Below are positions 14,328-22,846 of a DNA stretch of 64,000 nucleotides, piece by piece. Within the stretch, counting starts at the first letter, position 1. The number at the start of each line of letters is the position of its first letter. The position numbers and the translations under genes were made by a program. Under the pieces are notes generated by a model. The model saw only the letters and a list, made by a program, of their open reading frames with translations. It did not search any database and had not been told where the DNA came from. The stretch comes from Burkholderiales bacterium (GTDB lineage: Bacteria; Pseudomonadota; Gammaproteobacteria; Burkholderiales; SG8-41): contig DATAJS010000010.1 of NCBI GenBank assembly GCA_036262035.1, positions 62,001 through 126,000 on the forward strand. Direction: 5' to 3'.

Positions 14328-15293
14328 TCAATCCGCGCGGGCGCCGGTCTGGCGGATCACCGGCCCCCACTTGTCGAATTCGGTCTTGATGAAACGCGCG
14401 AACTCCGCCGGCGTGCCGCCGACCGCTTCGGCGCCGAGCTCGGCGAAGCGCGCGCGAGTGTCCGGCGCGTTGACGATCTTCACCAGCGTGGAATGCAGCC
14501 GCGACACGATGTCGCCCGGCAGTCGAGCCGGCGCGGACAGCCCCTGCCACGACGTCGCTTCGTAGCCGGGCACCCCGCTTTCCGCGATCGTCGGCAGGTC
14601 GGGAAACGCCGGCGTGCGCTTCAGTCCCGCGACACCGAGCGCGCGCAGCTTGCCCGACTTGATGAAAGGCACGAGCGGCGGCAGCCCGGAGAACTGCATG
14701 TGCACCTGGCCGCCGAGCAGATCGCTCAACGCGGGTCCCGAGCCTTTGTATGGCACGTGCACGAGGTCGACACCCGCCATGCTGCCGAAGAGCGCCCCGG
14801 CGAGATGCGGCGTGCCGCCGACGCCGGACGACGCGTAGTTGTATTTGCCCGGGCTCGCTTTCGCGAGCGCGATCAGCGCCTTCACCGATTTCGCGGGCAG
14901 CGCCGGATTCACCGCGAGCACCACCGGGACCGTCGCGATCAACGAGATCGGGCTGTAGTCCTCGATCGCCCGATAACCGATCTTGCGATACAGGCCGGGA
15001 TTGATCACCAGCGGCGGTGCGGCCATCAGCAGCGTGTAACCGTCGGGCGCGGCGCGCGCGACCACTTCGTTGCCGATGTTGCCGCCGGCGCCCGGCCGGT
15101 TGTCGACGATCACCGGCTGGCCGAGCAGCTCGGTATAGCGCTGGGCCACGAGCCGCGCGACGATGTCCGTGGTGCCGCCGGGCGCGAGCGGAACGACGAG
15201 CCGGATGGGTCGATCGGGATACGCGGCCTGCGCGAGCGGCGCTCCGGCGCAGAGTCCGAGCGCGACGATCGAGGCGCGTGCCGCGGTAGTCAT
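14328..15293 (-). CDS. Bug-family tripartite tricarboxylate transporter solute-binding protein A
   Basis: A 321-residue periplasmic protein with a signal peptide (residues 1-23, ending ...LAQA). Bug/TctC hallmarks follow: YPDRPIRLVVPLAPGGTTDI, QPVIVDNRPGAGGNIG, APDGYTLL, HVPYKGSGPALSDLLGGQV and PTIAESGVPGYE. These proteins capture carboxylates and other small acids for TctAB permeases or act as sensors. No permease genes are nearby. It lies four bases after the next Bug gene and 17 bases before carboxyltransferase A, within one run. The ligand is unknown but is likely related to the pathway substrate. Confidence 0.9.
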   Translation of the reverse strand: MTTAARASIVALGLCAGAPLAQAAYPDRPIRLVVPLAPGGTTDIVARLVAQRYTELLGQPVIVDNRPGAGGNIGNEVVARAAPDGYTLLMAAPPLVINPGLYRKIGYRAIEDYSPISLIATVPVVLAVNPALPAKSVKALIALAKASPGKYNYASSGVGGTPHLAGALFGSMAGVDLVHVPYKGSGPALSDLLGGQVHMQFSGLPPLVPFIKSGKLRALGVAGLKRTPAFPDLPTIAESGVPGYEATSWQGLSAPARLPGDIVSRLHSTLVKIVNAPDTRARFAELGAEAVGGTPAEFARFIKTEFDKWGPVIRQTGARAD

Positions 15294-15297
15294 CACG

Positions 15298-16254
15298 TCA
15301 GAGCTGCACATCGAGATCGCGCACGAGCTTGCCCCATTTCGCCATGCCCTCGCGGATCGAGCGCGCGAGGTCTTCGGGCGTGCCGCCGGCGGGCTCGCTG
15401 CCGTCGCTCGCGAACGCGGCCCGCACATCGGGCATGGCGAAGACGCGGTTGATGTCCGCATTCGCCCTGGTGACGATCGCGCGCGGCGTGCCCGCGGGCG
15501 CGAGGATCGCGAACCAGCTCGCGGCGGCGTAGCCCGGCAGGCCCGACTCCGCGACCGTCGGTATCGCCGGGATGACCGGCGAGCGCTTGTCGTCGGTCAC
15601 CGCGAGCGCACGCAGCCGCCCGCTTTTCACGTGCGGCAGCGCGGTCGGAAAAGGCGACATCATCATCTGGATCTGGCCGCCGATGAGGTCGGTGATCGCC
15701 GGCGCGGTCCCCTTGTACGGCACGTGGGCCATCTCGATCTTCGCCGTCACGCGGAAGAGCTCGGCGAAGAGGTGGTTCCACACCCCGCTGCCCGCCGAGC
15801 CGTAGTTGAGCCTGCCCGATTGGGCGCGGGCATACGCGATGAACTCTTTGACGTTCTTCGCCGGCACCGCCGGATTGACCACCATCAGGCCGGGCGGCGT
15901 CGAGACCAGCACCACCGGCGCCAGATCTTTCACCGGGTCGTACGGGAGCCGCTTATAGAGCGCGGGGCCGACCAGGATATTGCCGAACGAGCCGACCACC
16001 AGGGTATGGCCGTCGGGCGGGGACTTGGCCGCGAGATCGACACCGACCGTGCCCCCCGCGCCGCCCCGATTGTCGACGACGACCTGCTGGCCCCACAGCT
16101 CGGACAGCTTCTGCGCGATGAGCCGGCCCTGGACGTCGGTGTTGCCGCCCGGTGCGAACGGCACGATCAACCGCACCGGACGCGTCGGATAGCCTTGCGC
16201 GCACAGCGCGCCGGCGAGCGTGAGCAGCGCGAGCGCCGCGATCGTGCGTAACAC
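15298..16254 (-). CDS. Bug-family solute-binding protein B
   Basis: A 318-residue periplasmic binding protein with a signal peptide (1-19, ...GALCAQG) and the same family motifs as its neighbour: YPTRPVRLIVPFAPGGNTDV, QVVVDNRGGAGGTVG, PPDGHTLVVG, HVPYKGTAPAITDLIGGQI and PTVAESGLPGYA. It diverges from protein A through most of the ligand pocket region, so the pair probably bind different acids or arose from an old duplication. It sits between the SDR gene and Bug A, with gaps of 21 and four bases, indicating one transcript. Confidence 0.9.
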   Translation of the reverse strand: MLRTIAALALLTLAGALCAQGYPTRPVRLIVPFAPGGNTDVQGRLIAQKLSELWGQQVVVDNRGGAGGTVGVDLAAKSPPDGHTLVVGSFGNILVGPALYKRLPYDPVKDLAPVVLVSTPPGLMVVNPAVPAKNVKEFIAYARAQSGRLNYGSAGSGVWNHLFAELFRVTAKIEMAHVPYKGTAPAITDLIGGQIQMMMSPFPTALPHVKSGRLRALAVTDDKRSPVIPAIPTVAESGLPGYAAASWFAILAPAGTPRAIVTRANADINRVFAMPDVRAAFASDGSEPAGGTPEDLARSIREGMAKWGKLVRDLDVQL

Positions 16255-16275
16255 GGGTCTCAGGGGAATCTCCTT

Positions 16276-17103
16276 TCAGTTCGCCGCGCGGCGCACTTCG
16301 CCGCCGGTCATGAGGAACACGTCGCCGCTGATCCAGCGCGCATGCGGGCCGCACAGGTAGCGCACCAGCTCCGCGACCTCTTCGACGGTGCCCGCGCGCC
16401 CCAGCGGCACGCTCGCGAGGCGCTTCTCCCAGCGCCCGCCTTCGCGCAGCATGTCGACCCGCGCGGTGTCGAGAATTCCCGGCGCGATGACGTTGGCGGT
16501 GATGCCGTGCGGCCCGAGCTCCGCGGCGAGCACGCCGTTGAGCGCGTGTATCGCGGCCTTGGACGCGCTATACGCCGAGAACGCCGCCTGCGCCTTGAGC
16601 GCCGCACCCGACGAGATGCTGACGATCGTGCCGCCTTCGCCCTGGGCGATCATGCGGCGCGAGACGTATTTCGAGCAGAGCATCGTGCCGTTGAGGTTGA
16701 CGTCGACGATGCGGCGCCACACGTCGTCGTCGAGATCCTGCAACGGCACGCGGTCGTCGCCGCGCGCGAACGTCGCGTTGTTGATCAGGATATCGACGCG
16801 GCCGTAAGCGGCGACGGTCTCGTCGACCATGCGCTGTACCGCAGCAGACGAGGTGACGTCGACCGTGAGCGCGAGCGCGCGTACACCGAGCTCGCGAATC
16901 TCCGCGGCGATCGCCTCGGCGCCGGTCCAGCCGCTTTCGCGCTCGTCGCGCGGCAGGTCGGCGGCCGGCTTGAGCCCGCTGCCGGTGACGACCACGTCGG
17001 CGCCGGCGCGCGCGAGGCACAGCGCGATCGCGCGTCCCAGACCGCGCTTACGCGTCGCGCCGGTGACGATCGCGACCTTCCCGGCGAGCTCGCGCTCGGC
17101 CAT
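16276..17103 (-). CDS. Short-chain dehydrogenase/reductase
   Basis: A 275-residue classical SDR. The dinucleotide-binding turn is TGATRKRGLGRAIA, where the usual T-G-x3-G-x-G carries a two-residue K-R insertion as in some acyl-carrier/CoA-type SDRs. NNA appears in INNATFARGD, the catalytic serine in SISSGAA, and Tyr-x3-Lys in YSASKAAIH. The C-terminal P-L-G-R-A-G-T-V-E-E-V-A block agrees with 3-oxoacyl/3-hydroxyacyl reductases. It starts five bases after carboxyltransferase B and precedes two Bug genes. A role in oxidising or reducing a hydroxyacyl-CoA intermediate fits the neighbours, as inference. Confidence 0.85.
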   Translation of the reverse strand: MAERELAGKVAIVTGATRKRGLGRAIALCLARAGADVVVTGSGLKPAADLPRDERESGWTGAEAIAAEIRELGVRALALTVDVTSSAAVQRMVDETVAAYGRVDILINNATFARGDDRVPLQDLDDDVWRRIVDVNLNGTMLCSKYVSRRMIAQGEGGTIVSISSGAALKAQAAFSAYSASKAAIHALNGVLAAELGPHGITANVIAPGILDTARVDMLREGGRWEKRLASVPLGRAGTVEEVAELVRYLCGPHARWISGDVFLMTGGEVRRAAN

Positions 17104-17108
17104 GCCGC

Positions 17109-18644
17109 TCAGTAGCTCGTCGGCCAGTTGCGCAAGAGGTGCTCGCCGACGCCTTTCTTCATGCGCAGGCGATGGATCTGGAGCGTGCGGATGAGGTAGT
17201 CGCGCGTGTCGCGCGGGTCGAGCACGGTCTGCGCTTCGTACAGCTCGGCGAGACCCCACGCCGAGGTGTCGCGCTCGACTTCGGCCTTCAGCTGCTTGAA
17301 GCGCTCGGGGTCGTCCTCATGCTTGACGCCGTACAGCACGTTCACCGACACCGCGGGATCCATGAACCCCAGGTCCGCGGTCGGCCACACGGCGACTTCG
17401 TCGGCATTGCGGCCGCCCGCCATGTTGATGAACGCCTGACCGTAGCTCTTGCGCATGATGACTGTGATCTTGGGCACGGTGACCAGCGTCATCGCGTTCA
17501 TCCAGTTGATCACCTTGCCCGGCATGCCGCGAATCTCGCCTTCGAGGCCGATGAGAAAGCCCGGCACGTCGACGAGGTACACCAGCGGGATGTTGAACGA
17601 GTCGCACAACACCATGAAGCTCGTGACCTTCTGGCACGCGTCGGCGTCGAGCGCGCCGCCCTTGAACAGCGGGTTGTTGGCGATGAAGCCCACGCTCTTG
17701 CCGTCGAGCCGCGCGAGCACCGTCGCCGCCGACTTGCCGTAGCGCTCTTTCAGCTCGAATGTCGAGCCCTTGTCCGCGATCGCCTGGATCACCTTGCGCA
17801 CGTCGTACACCTTGTTGCGCGACTCGGGCAGGATCTCGAGCATCTTGCGGCACGGCTCGTCCGAGCCTTCGGGCACCGGGTGCTCGGGCGGCGCTTCCAT
17901 GTTGTGGCTCGGCAGATACGAGAGAAACTTCTTGATCGCGTCGATCGCCTGCTCGTCGGTGTCGACCGCCATGTCGGCGAGGCCCGATACGCCGGTCAGG
18001 AGCTTCCAGCCGCCGAGCTCCTCGGCCGAGATCGGCTTGTTGATCGCGATCGAGGTCACATTGGGGCTGGCGATCGCCATGATCGCGCCTTTGCGCATCA
18101 CTACGAAGTCCGACATCGCCGAATACCACGTCGACGAGCCGTAGCACTGGCCGAGCAGCGCGGAGCACCACGGCGCTTCGCGCAACCGCTGATACTCGGT
18201 GGGATCCTGCGCGATGATCGCGCGGCCCGCGGCGCCCATGCGGTCGGGCATGCGCGCACCGCTCGATTCGCCGAGCAGCACCAGCGGCATGCCGCGCTTG
18301 GCCGCGACCTGCTTCACGTGCTTGATCTTCTTCATGTTGATCACCGCGGACGATGCGCCCATCACGGTGAAGTCGTTCGACACCAGCGCGACCTCGCGGC
18401 CGTCGATGCGGCCGAAGCCCGCGACTTTGCCGTCGGAGGGGGTCTTGTGCTTGACCTCGGGACGGACGCTGCGCGCGTAGCGGCCCGATTCGATGAAGCT
18501 GCCTTCGTCGAGCAGGTAGTCGATGCGCTCGCGCGCGTTGAGCACGCCTTCGGCCTTGCGCCTGGCGAGCTTCTCGGGGCCGCCCATGGCGAGCGCCTCG
18601 GCGGTCTTGCGCTGGTATTCCTCCAGCAGGGATTCGAAAGCCAT
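17109..18644 (-). CDS. Acyl-CoA carboxylase carboxyltransferase (beta) subunit, paralogue B
   Basis: A 511-residue carboxyltransferase collinear with the protein at 12778-14310. It has GVLNARERIDYLLDEGSF, SDGKVAGFGRIDGREV, GASSAVINMKK, GESSGARMPDRM, SVGFIANNPLFKGGALDA, YLVDVPGFLIGLEGE, VPKITVIMRKSYGQAF and GGRNADEV, covering the acyl-CoA and carboxybiotin sites. It opens the minus-strand run carboxyltransferase B, SDR, Bug B, Bug A, carboxyltransferase A. About 70 bases upstream is the 20-base motif at 18714-18733, shared with the GntR promoter region. A biotin carboxylase subunit is missing from the run. Having two paralogous beta subunits may mean a hetero-oligomer or two acyl-CoA specificities. 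Confidence 0.88.
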   Translation of the reverse strand: MAFESLLEEYQRKTAEALAMGGPEKLARRKAEGVLNARERIDYLLDEGSFIESGRYARSVRPEVKHKTPSDGKVAGFGRIDGREVALVSNDFTVMGASSAVINMKKIKHVKQVAAKRGMPLVLLGESSGARMPDRMGAAGRAIIAQDPTEYQRLREAPWCSALLGQCYGSSTWYSAMSDFVVMRKGAIMAIASPNVTSIAINKPISAEELGGWKLLTGVSGLADMAVDTDEQAIDAIKKFLSYLPSHNMEAPPEHPVPEGSDEPCRKMLEILPESRNKVYDVRKVIQAIADKGSTFELKERYGKSAATVLARLDGKSVGFIANNPLFKGGALDADACQKVTSFMVLCDSFNIPLVYLVDVPGFLIGLEGEIRGMPGKVINWMNAMTLVTVPKITVIMRKSYGQAFINMAGGRNADEVAVWPTADLGFMDPAVSVNVLYGVKHEDDPERFKQLKAEVERDTSAWGLAELYEAQTVLDPRDTRDYLIRTLQIHRLRMKKGVGEHLLRNWPTSY

Positions 18645-18713
18645 GGAGTCCTTCTCGGGGAAGTACGGGGGGAGGGTCCTGAGGCTAAAGGGCGGGCGGC
18701 GGGGCTGTCAACA

Positions 18714-18733
18714 GATTGTCGACAATCCTACGA
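18714..18733. promoter_or_regulatory. Candidate GntR/FCD operator (copy 2)
   Basis: GATTGTCGACAATCCTACGA contains the perfect palindrome ATTGTCGACAAT (18715-18726). It differs from the site at 284-303 by one base in the palindrome centre, and even the non-palindromic CCTACGA flank is kept. A partial half-site, CTGTCAACAG, lies at 18706-18715. The motif stands between the end of the acyl-CoA dehydrogenase gene and the start of carboxyltransferase B, both read leftward, so an internal promoter controlled here is likely. In both copies a carboxyltransferase is read leftward from the motif. Confidence 0.65.
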
Positions 18734-18751
18734 CCCGCCCGGGGCGGCGTC

Positions 18752-19909
18752 TCAGCCGGTCGGGCCCCGCCGCAGCATCTGCCGCGCGATGACGAGCTGC
18801 TGGATCTGGCTGGTGCCCTCGAAGATCCTGAAGAGCCGGACATCGCGGTAGAAGCGCTCGACCGCATATTCCTGCATGTAGCCGGCGCCGCCGTGAATCT
18901 GCACCGCGCGGTCGGCGACGCGGCCCACCATCTCCGACGCGTAGAGCTTGCAGCACGCCGCTTCCATGGTCACCGATTCGCCGTCGTCGCGCTTGGTCGC
19001 GGCGTCGAGGACCATGCACTTCGCCGCATAGAGCTCGGTCTGGCTGTCGGCGAGCATCGCCTGCACGAGCTGGAACTCGCCGATGGCCTGGCCGAACTGC
19101 TTGCGCTCGGACGCGTACGCCAGCGCTTCGTCGAGGATGCGCGTCGCAGCGCCCACGCACACCGCCGCGATGTGGATGCGCGCCTTGTCGAGCACCTTCA
19201 TCGCGGTCTTGAAACCCATGCCTTCGACGCCGCCGATGATGTTGGCGGCGGGCACTTTGGCGTTGTCGAAGATCACGTCCGCGGTCTGCGCGCCGCGCTG
19301 GCCCATCTTCTTGTCCGGTCGGCCGATCGTGAGCCCGGGCGTGTCGCGCTCGACGATGAACGCGGTGACGCCGCCCGCGCCTTTCGTCTGCGGGTCGGTG
19401 CGCGCCATCAGCGTGAAGATGCCCGCCTGCGGCGCGTTGGTGATGTAGCGCTTGGTGCCGTTGACGACGTAGTGCTCGCCTTCGCGCCTTGCGCTGGTCG
19501 TGAGCGAGGCCGCGTCGGAGCCGCTGCCGGGCTCGGTCAGCGCGAACGAGCCGATGAGCTCGCCGGAGGCCAGGCGCGGCAGGTATGTCTTCTTCTGCTC
19601 TTCGGTGCCGTCGAGCACGATGCCGACCGAGCCTATGCCGTTGTTGGTGCCCGCGATCGAGCGGAAAGCGGGCGACGCGCGGCACCACTCGAACGCCACG
19701 CGAACCTCTTCTTCCATGGTGAGGCCCAGCCCTCCGTATTCCTCGGGTATCGTCAGGCCGAAAAGGCCCATCTCGCGCATCTCCCCGAGGACGTCGGCCG
19801 GAATCGCGTCGGTGTCGACGAGCTCGGGCTCGCGCGGGATGAGCCGCTCGCGCACGAACCGCTGGATCGTGGCGAGCAGGATGTTGAAGCTTTCGGGATC
19901 TCGAATCAT
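18752..19909 (-). CDS. Acyl-CoA dehydrogenase
   Basis: A 385-residue FAD enzyme of the acyl-CoA dehydrogenase family. It has FALTEPGSGSDAA (FAD and substrate binding), the YITNAP loop, PDKKMGQRGAQTADVIFD, and FGQAIGEFQLVQAMLADSQTE. The C-terminal FEGTSQIQQLVIARQML holds the glutamate at the position of the catalytic base of short/medium-chain enzymes. It oxidises an acyl-CoA to a 2-enoyl-CoA and passes electrons to ETF. Length is normal. It lies between Bug C (upstream) and carboxyltransferase B. Together dehydrogenase then carboxylase resembles the leucine/isovalerate or citronellol type of pathway (oxidise, then carboxylate the enoyl-CoA). I cannot assign the acyl chain. Confidence 0.88.
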   Translation of the reverse strand: MIRDPESFNILLATIQRFVRERLIPREPELVDTDAIPADVLGEMREMGLFGLTIPEEYGGLGLTMEEEVRVAFEWCRASPAFRSIAGTNNGIGSVGIVLDGTEEQKKTYLPRLASGELIGSFALTEPGSGSDAASLTTSARREGEHYVVNGTKRYITNAPQAGIFTLMARTDPQTKGAGGVTAFIVERDTPGLTIGRPDKKMGQRGAQTADVIFDNAKVPAANIIGGVEGMGFKTAMKVLDKARIHIAAVCVGAATRILDEALAYASERKQFGQAIGEFQLVQAMLADSQTELYAAKCMVLDAATKRDDGESVTMEAACCKLYASEMVGRVADRAVQIHGGAGYMQEYAVERFYRDVRLFRIFEGTSQIQQLVIARQMLRRGPTG

Positions 19910-19916
19910 TTATTAC

Positions 19917-19990
19917 GGGTGAAGGATGAAGGGTGAAGGGTGAAAGAGGCGAGGATACTAGGCTTTACCCTGCACTCTTCACCTCATCAC
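19917..19990. repeat. GTGA-type inverted repeat between Bug C and acyl-CoA dehydrogenase
   Basis: On the reverse strand, the Bug C stop codon TGA (19987-19989) begins TGATGAGGTGAAGAGTGCAG. The facing arm at 19917-19948 holds GGGTGAAGGATGAAGGGTGAA units on the plus strand. The arms pair imperfectly (GTGAAGGGTGAA against TTCACCTCATCAC) across about 25 bases. It may reduce read-through from Bug C into the dehydrogenase. Confidence 0.55.
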
Positions 19991-20949
19991 TCGCCCTTGA
20001 TCCCTGCCGCCTTGATCACTTTCGCCCATTTGGCGATCTCGGCCTGCATGAAAGCGGTGTACTGCTCCGGCGTGTTGCCGACCGGGTCGGCGCCGAGGCC
20101 GCGCAGCTTCTCGTCGACCTCGGGGGTCTTGATCGCTTTCACCGTCTCGGTGTGCAGCCGGTCGACGATGGCCTTGGGCGTCTTCGCGGGCACGGACAGG
20201 CCGTAGAAGGCGGTCACTTCGTAACCCGGCACACCGCTCTCGGCGATCGTCGGGATGTCGGGCGCGGCGGGCGCGCGCTTCGCGCCGGTGACCGCGAGCG
20301 CGCGCAGCTTGCCTTCGCGCGCCTGGCGGATGACCGTCGGCATGTTGCCGAAGTAGAGCGAGACCTCGCCCGAGAGCAGCGCGACGAGGCCCGGCCCGCC
20401 GCCCTTGTAGGGGATGTGCACCCACTTCACGCCGGTCATGTATTCGAAGAGCGCCGCAGACAGGTGCACGGTGGTGCCGGTGCCCGACGAGCCGTAGTTG
20501 ATCTTGCCGGGATTCTTCTTCGACAGCGCGATCAGCTCCTTCACGTTCTTCGCCGGCAGCGACGGATGCGCGACGAGCAGGTTCTGCGCTTCGGCGATCA
20601 GCGTGATGAACGCGAAGTCCTTGATCGAATCGAACGGCAGCTTCATGAGCGAGGGGTTCGTCGCGTGACCTGGCGCGTTGAGCAGCATCGTGTAGCCGTC
20701 GGGCACCGCGCGCGCCCCGATCTCGGTCGCGATGGCGGTGTTCGCGCCGCCGCGGTTGTCGACGATGACCTGCTGGCCGAGCAGCTCGCCGAGCTTGGGC
20801 GCTATCACGCGCGCGACGATGTCGTTGGTGCCGCCGGGCGGAAACCCGACGATGAAGCGGATCGGTTTGCTGGGATAGGTCTGGGCCTGGGTGATTGCGG
20901 GTGCCGCCGCGGCGAGCAACGCGCCGGCGCAGCAGATCAGATTCTTCAC
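19987..20949 (-). CDS. Bug-family solute-binding protein C
   Basis: A 320-residue periplasmic binding protein. Its signal peptide covers residues 1-22. Family motifs are YPSKPIRFIVGFPPGGTNDI, QVIVDNRGGANTAI, VPDGYTML, INYGSSGTGTTVHL, HIPYKGGGPGLVALLSGEV and PTIAESGVPGYE. It differs from the other two Bug proteins through the middle of the chain. It lies 30 bases after the cupin gene and before the dehydrogenase. No TctA or TctB genes are seen, so a permease elsewhere in the genome must be assumed if it serves uptake. Confidence 0.9.
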   Translation of the reverse strand: MKNLICCAGALLAAAAPAITQAQTYPSKPIRFIVGFPPGGTNDIVARVIAPKLGELLGQQVIVDNRGGANTAIATEIGARAVPDGYTMLLNAPGHATNPSLMKLPFDSIKDFAFITLIAEAQNLLVAHPSLPAKNVKELIALSKKNPGKINYGSSGTGTTVHLSAALFEYMTGVKWVHIPYKGGGPGLVALLSGEVSLYFGNMPTVIRQAREGKLRALAVTGAKRAPAAPDIPTIAESGVPGYEVTAFYGLSVPAKTPKAIVDRLHTETVKAIKTPEVDEKLRGLGADPVGNTPEQYTAFMQAEIAKWAKVIKAAGIKGE

Positions 20950-20979
20950 GTTCGGTTTCTCCTCGTCGTTGTGGTTGTC

Positions 20980-21414
20980 TTACTTCGGTCCGAAGCCTTC
21001 GAGATAGGCCGGACCGTCCATCGTGCCGTCGACGGCCTTGCCGATGATGCCGTGCGAGAGATCCTTGATCGCGACGAAGATGACGTCTTCGTCCGGCGTC
21101 GAGACCAGCCGGTGCGGCGCGTTCGCCGGGATGTAGATCAGCGTCCCCGCCGGCGCGTCGATCGGTTTGCCGTTCACCTCGCCCTGCAGGCGTCCTTTCA
21201 CGACGAGGTTGAACTGCTCGTTGGGATGGCTGTGCATGCGCGAGCCGGTGCCGCGCGGCTTGTGGATGTAGCCGACGAGCATCCGCTCGCCTTCGACCAC
21301 GCCGCCGTGCGCGCTCGAGTAACCCGTGCCCGCCGCCACCTTCTTCACGTTCGCAAAATCGTACTGGTAGGTGTCTTCGCCGCCCTTGACTGCGCCTTCG
21401 GTTTTCGTCGTCAT
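20980..21414 (-). CDS. Single-domain cupin
   Basis: A 144-residue cytoplasmic protein with one cupin domain. Motif 1 is MHSHPNEQFNLVVKGRLQGEV, whose GTGSRMHSHPNEQ part gives the His-x-His...Glu metal ligands (about residues 61-75). Motif 2 includes LIYIPANAPHRLVS with the last histidine. Small cupins of this type can be dioxygenases, isomerases or metal-dependent sensors. GGAGGAGCG before the ATG at 21412-21414 sets the start. It stands between the amidohydrolase and Bug C genes in the catabolic island; the substrate is unknown. Confidence 0.8.
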   Translation of the reverse strand: MTTKTEGAVKGGEDTYQYDFANVKKVAAGTGYSSAHGGVVEGERMLVGYIHKPRGTGSRMHSHPNEQFNLVVKGRLQGEVNGKPIDAPAGTLIYIPANAPHRLVSTPDEDVIFVAIKDLSHGIIGKAVDGTMDGPAYLEGFGPK

Positions 21415-21446
21415 CGCTCCTCCGTTAAAGCCCACCCCCACCCTGA

Positions 21447-21467
21447 CCCTTCCCCCGAGGGGGAGGG
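21447..21467. repeat. C/G-rich hairpin between amidohydrolase and cupin genes
   Basis: CCCTTCCCCCGAGGGGGAGGG folds into a short, very stable hairpin with one mismatch. It is preceded by CCCACCCCCACCCTGA, a sequence style often repeated between genes in such genomes. No T tract follows on the reverse strand, so a processing or attenuation role is as likely as termination. Confidence 0.45.
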
Positions 21468-21478
21468 AACGGAGGGAG

Positions 21479-22846
21479 TTACAGGTAATCGACGATCTTC
21501 CAGTCGCCCTGCTTCACGTTCACCACGTTGCGGCTCTTGCCCGCGCGGCGGTCGGCGTAGACGCGGCCTTCCTTCATGACGAGCTGGATGTTCGACTTCT
21601 GCTGCAGGCACGCGATGTCGGCGACGGGATCGCCCTTGACCGCGATGAGATCGGCGAGCTTGCCCGCTTCGATCGTGCCGAGCTCTTGTCCGAGCTTGAT
21701 CGCTTCCGCGGCGTTCTTCGTCGCAGTCTGGATCGCGTGCATCGGCTTCATGCCGAGCTTCACGTAGATCTCGAGCTCCGCGGCGTTGGTGCCCATGTGC
21801 GGCTCGAAGCCCATGTCGGTGCCCATCGCGATCTTGATGCCGGCCTTGTACATCTTCTGGAACGTTTCAAAGCAGAAGGGCTGGAGATACTTCATCTTCT
21901 TCAGCACGAATTCCGCGGTGCCGACTTCGCGCCGGAGCTGGATCGCGTGATCGGTGCGGTGCGAGAGCGTCGGCGTCACCGGCACGCCGGCTTCCTTGAT
22001 CAGCTGAATCGTCTCGTCGTCGCTGAACACCATGTGCTCGATGGTGTCGGTGCCGGCTTTCAGGGCCATGCGCTGCGCCTGCGTGGTGAAGCAGTGCACC
22101 GCGGTGATCTTGTGCAGGGCATGGGCCTCGTCGACGATCGCGTCGAGCTCTTCCTGCGTCATGTTGCGGATGTCCGGCTCTTCCTTGTCGGTGCCGCCGC
22201 CGCCCGACGCGCAGGTCTTGATGACGTCGGCGCCCGCGAGGAGGTTCTTGCGCGCGAGCTTGCGCAGCTCCCACGGGCCGTCGGCGGTGTTGAACCCGAA
22301 GCGGACCATGGCGCGCGGCTGTATGAGGTCGAGATGCGAGCCGGTCATCGTGGTGAACGCCCCGATCAGCATGCGCGGCCCTTCGAGGATGCCGGCGTTG
22401 ATCGAGTCGCGCACCGCGCACATCTCGTCGACGAGCAGCCCGCGCGGACCGTTCATGCCGAGGTCGCGCAGCGTGGTGAAGCCCATGTCGAAGCAGTTCT
22501 GCGCGTGGAACAGCGCATACATCTGCTGCAGGTGCGGCATGATCTCGAACTGCGCGACGCGGTGGTTGTGGAACGTCATGCAGTTGAACATCGCGGTGTG
22601 GATGTGCAGATCCATCATCCCCGGCATGAGGGTGCAGCCTTCGGCGTCGAGCACCTCGGCGTCCTGCGGAATCGCGCTCGCGAACGCCGGGTCGTCGCGG
22701 CTGCCGACGGCCTTGATGTGACGGCCCTGGACGACGACGACCGCGTTTTTCAGGGGCTCGCCGCCGTTGCCGTCGATGAGAGACGCGCCGCGGACGATGG
22801 TGACAGGGCCTCTATCGGCCTCGTTCAGGAACTCCTGCGACTTCAC
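21479..22846 (-). CDS. Metal-dependent amidohydrolase (imidazolonepropionase-like)
   Basis: A 455-residue enzyme of the amidohydrolase superfamily, prolidase/imidazolonepropionase-like branch. Metal ligands are visible: HIH in MMDLHIHTA, a probable carboxylated lysine in DVIKTCASGG, histidines in TAVHCF and TIEHMVF, and the aspartate in MGTDMGFEPH. The C-terminal GTIEAGKLADLIAVKGDP is the standard closing segment of the beta-sandwich. No signal peptide, so cytoplasmic. It overlaps the CobW-type gene upstream by 35 bases. It probably opens an amide or lactam bond of a substrate later converted to a CoA ester, inferred from the island. Confidence 0.85.
   Translation of the reverse strand: MKSQEFLNEADRGPVTIVRGASLIDGNGGEPLKNAVVVVQGRHIKAVGSRDDPAFASAIPQDAEVLDAEGCTLMPGMMDLHIHTAMFNCMTFHNHRVAQFEIMPHLQQMYALFHAQNCFDMGFTTLRDLGMNGPRGLLVDEMCAVRDSINAGILEGPRMLIGAFTTMTGSHLDLIQPRAMVRFGFNTADGPWELRKLARKNLLAGADVIKTCASGGGGTDKEEPDIRNMTQEELDAIVDEAHALHKITAVHCFTTQAQRMALKAGTDTIEHMVFSDDETIQLIKEAGVPVTPTLSHRTDHAIQLRREVGTAEFVLKKMKYLQPFCFETFQKMYKAGIKIAMGTDMGFEPHMGTNAAELEIYVKLGMKPMHAIQTATKNAAEAIKLGQELGTIEAGKLADLIAVKGDPVADIACLQQKSNIQLVMKEGRVYADRRAGKSRNVVNVKQGDWKIVDYL

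Noticed and set aside
12415-14565. A 716-codon open frame on the plus strand
   Set aside because: It is antisense to carboxyltransferase A and the cysteine-rich gene; the translation is rich in His/Arg/Asp with no recognisable domain.
16060-16090. GATTGTCGACGA, resembling the GntR operator, inside a Bug gene (similar at 15103 and 20757)
   Set aside because: It is the codon string for the conserved V-D-N-R motif of Bug proteins, lacks the second palindrome half, and is internal to coding sequence.
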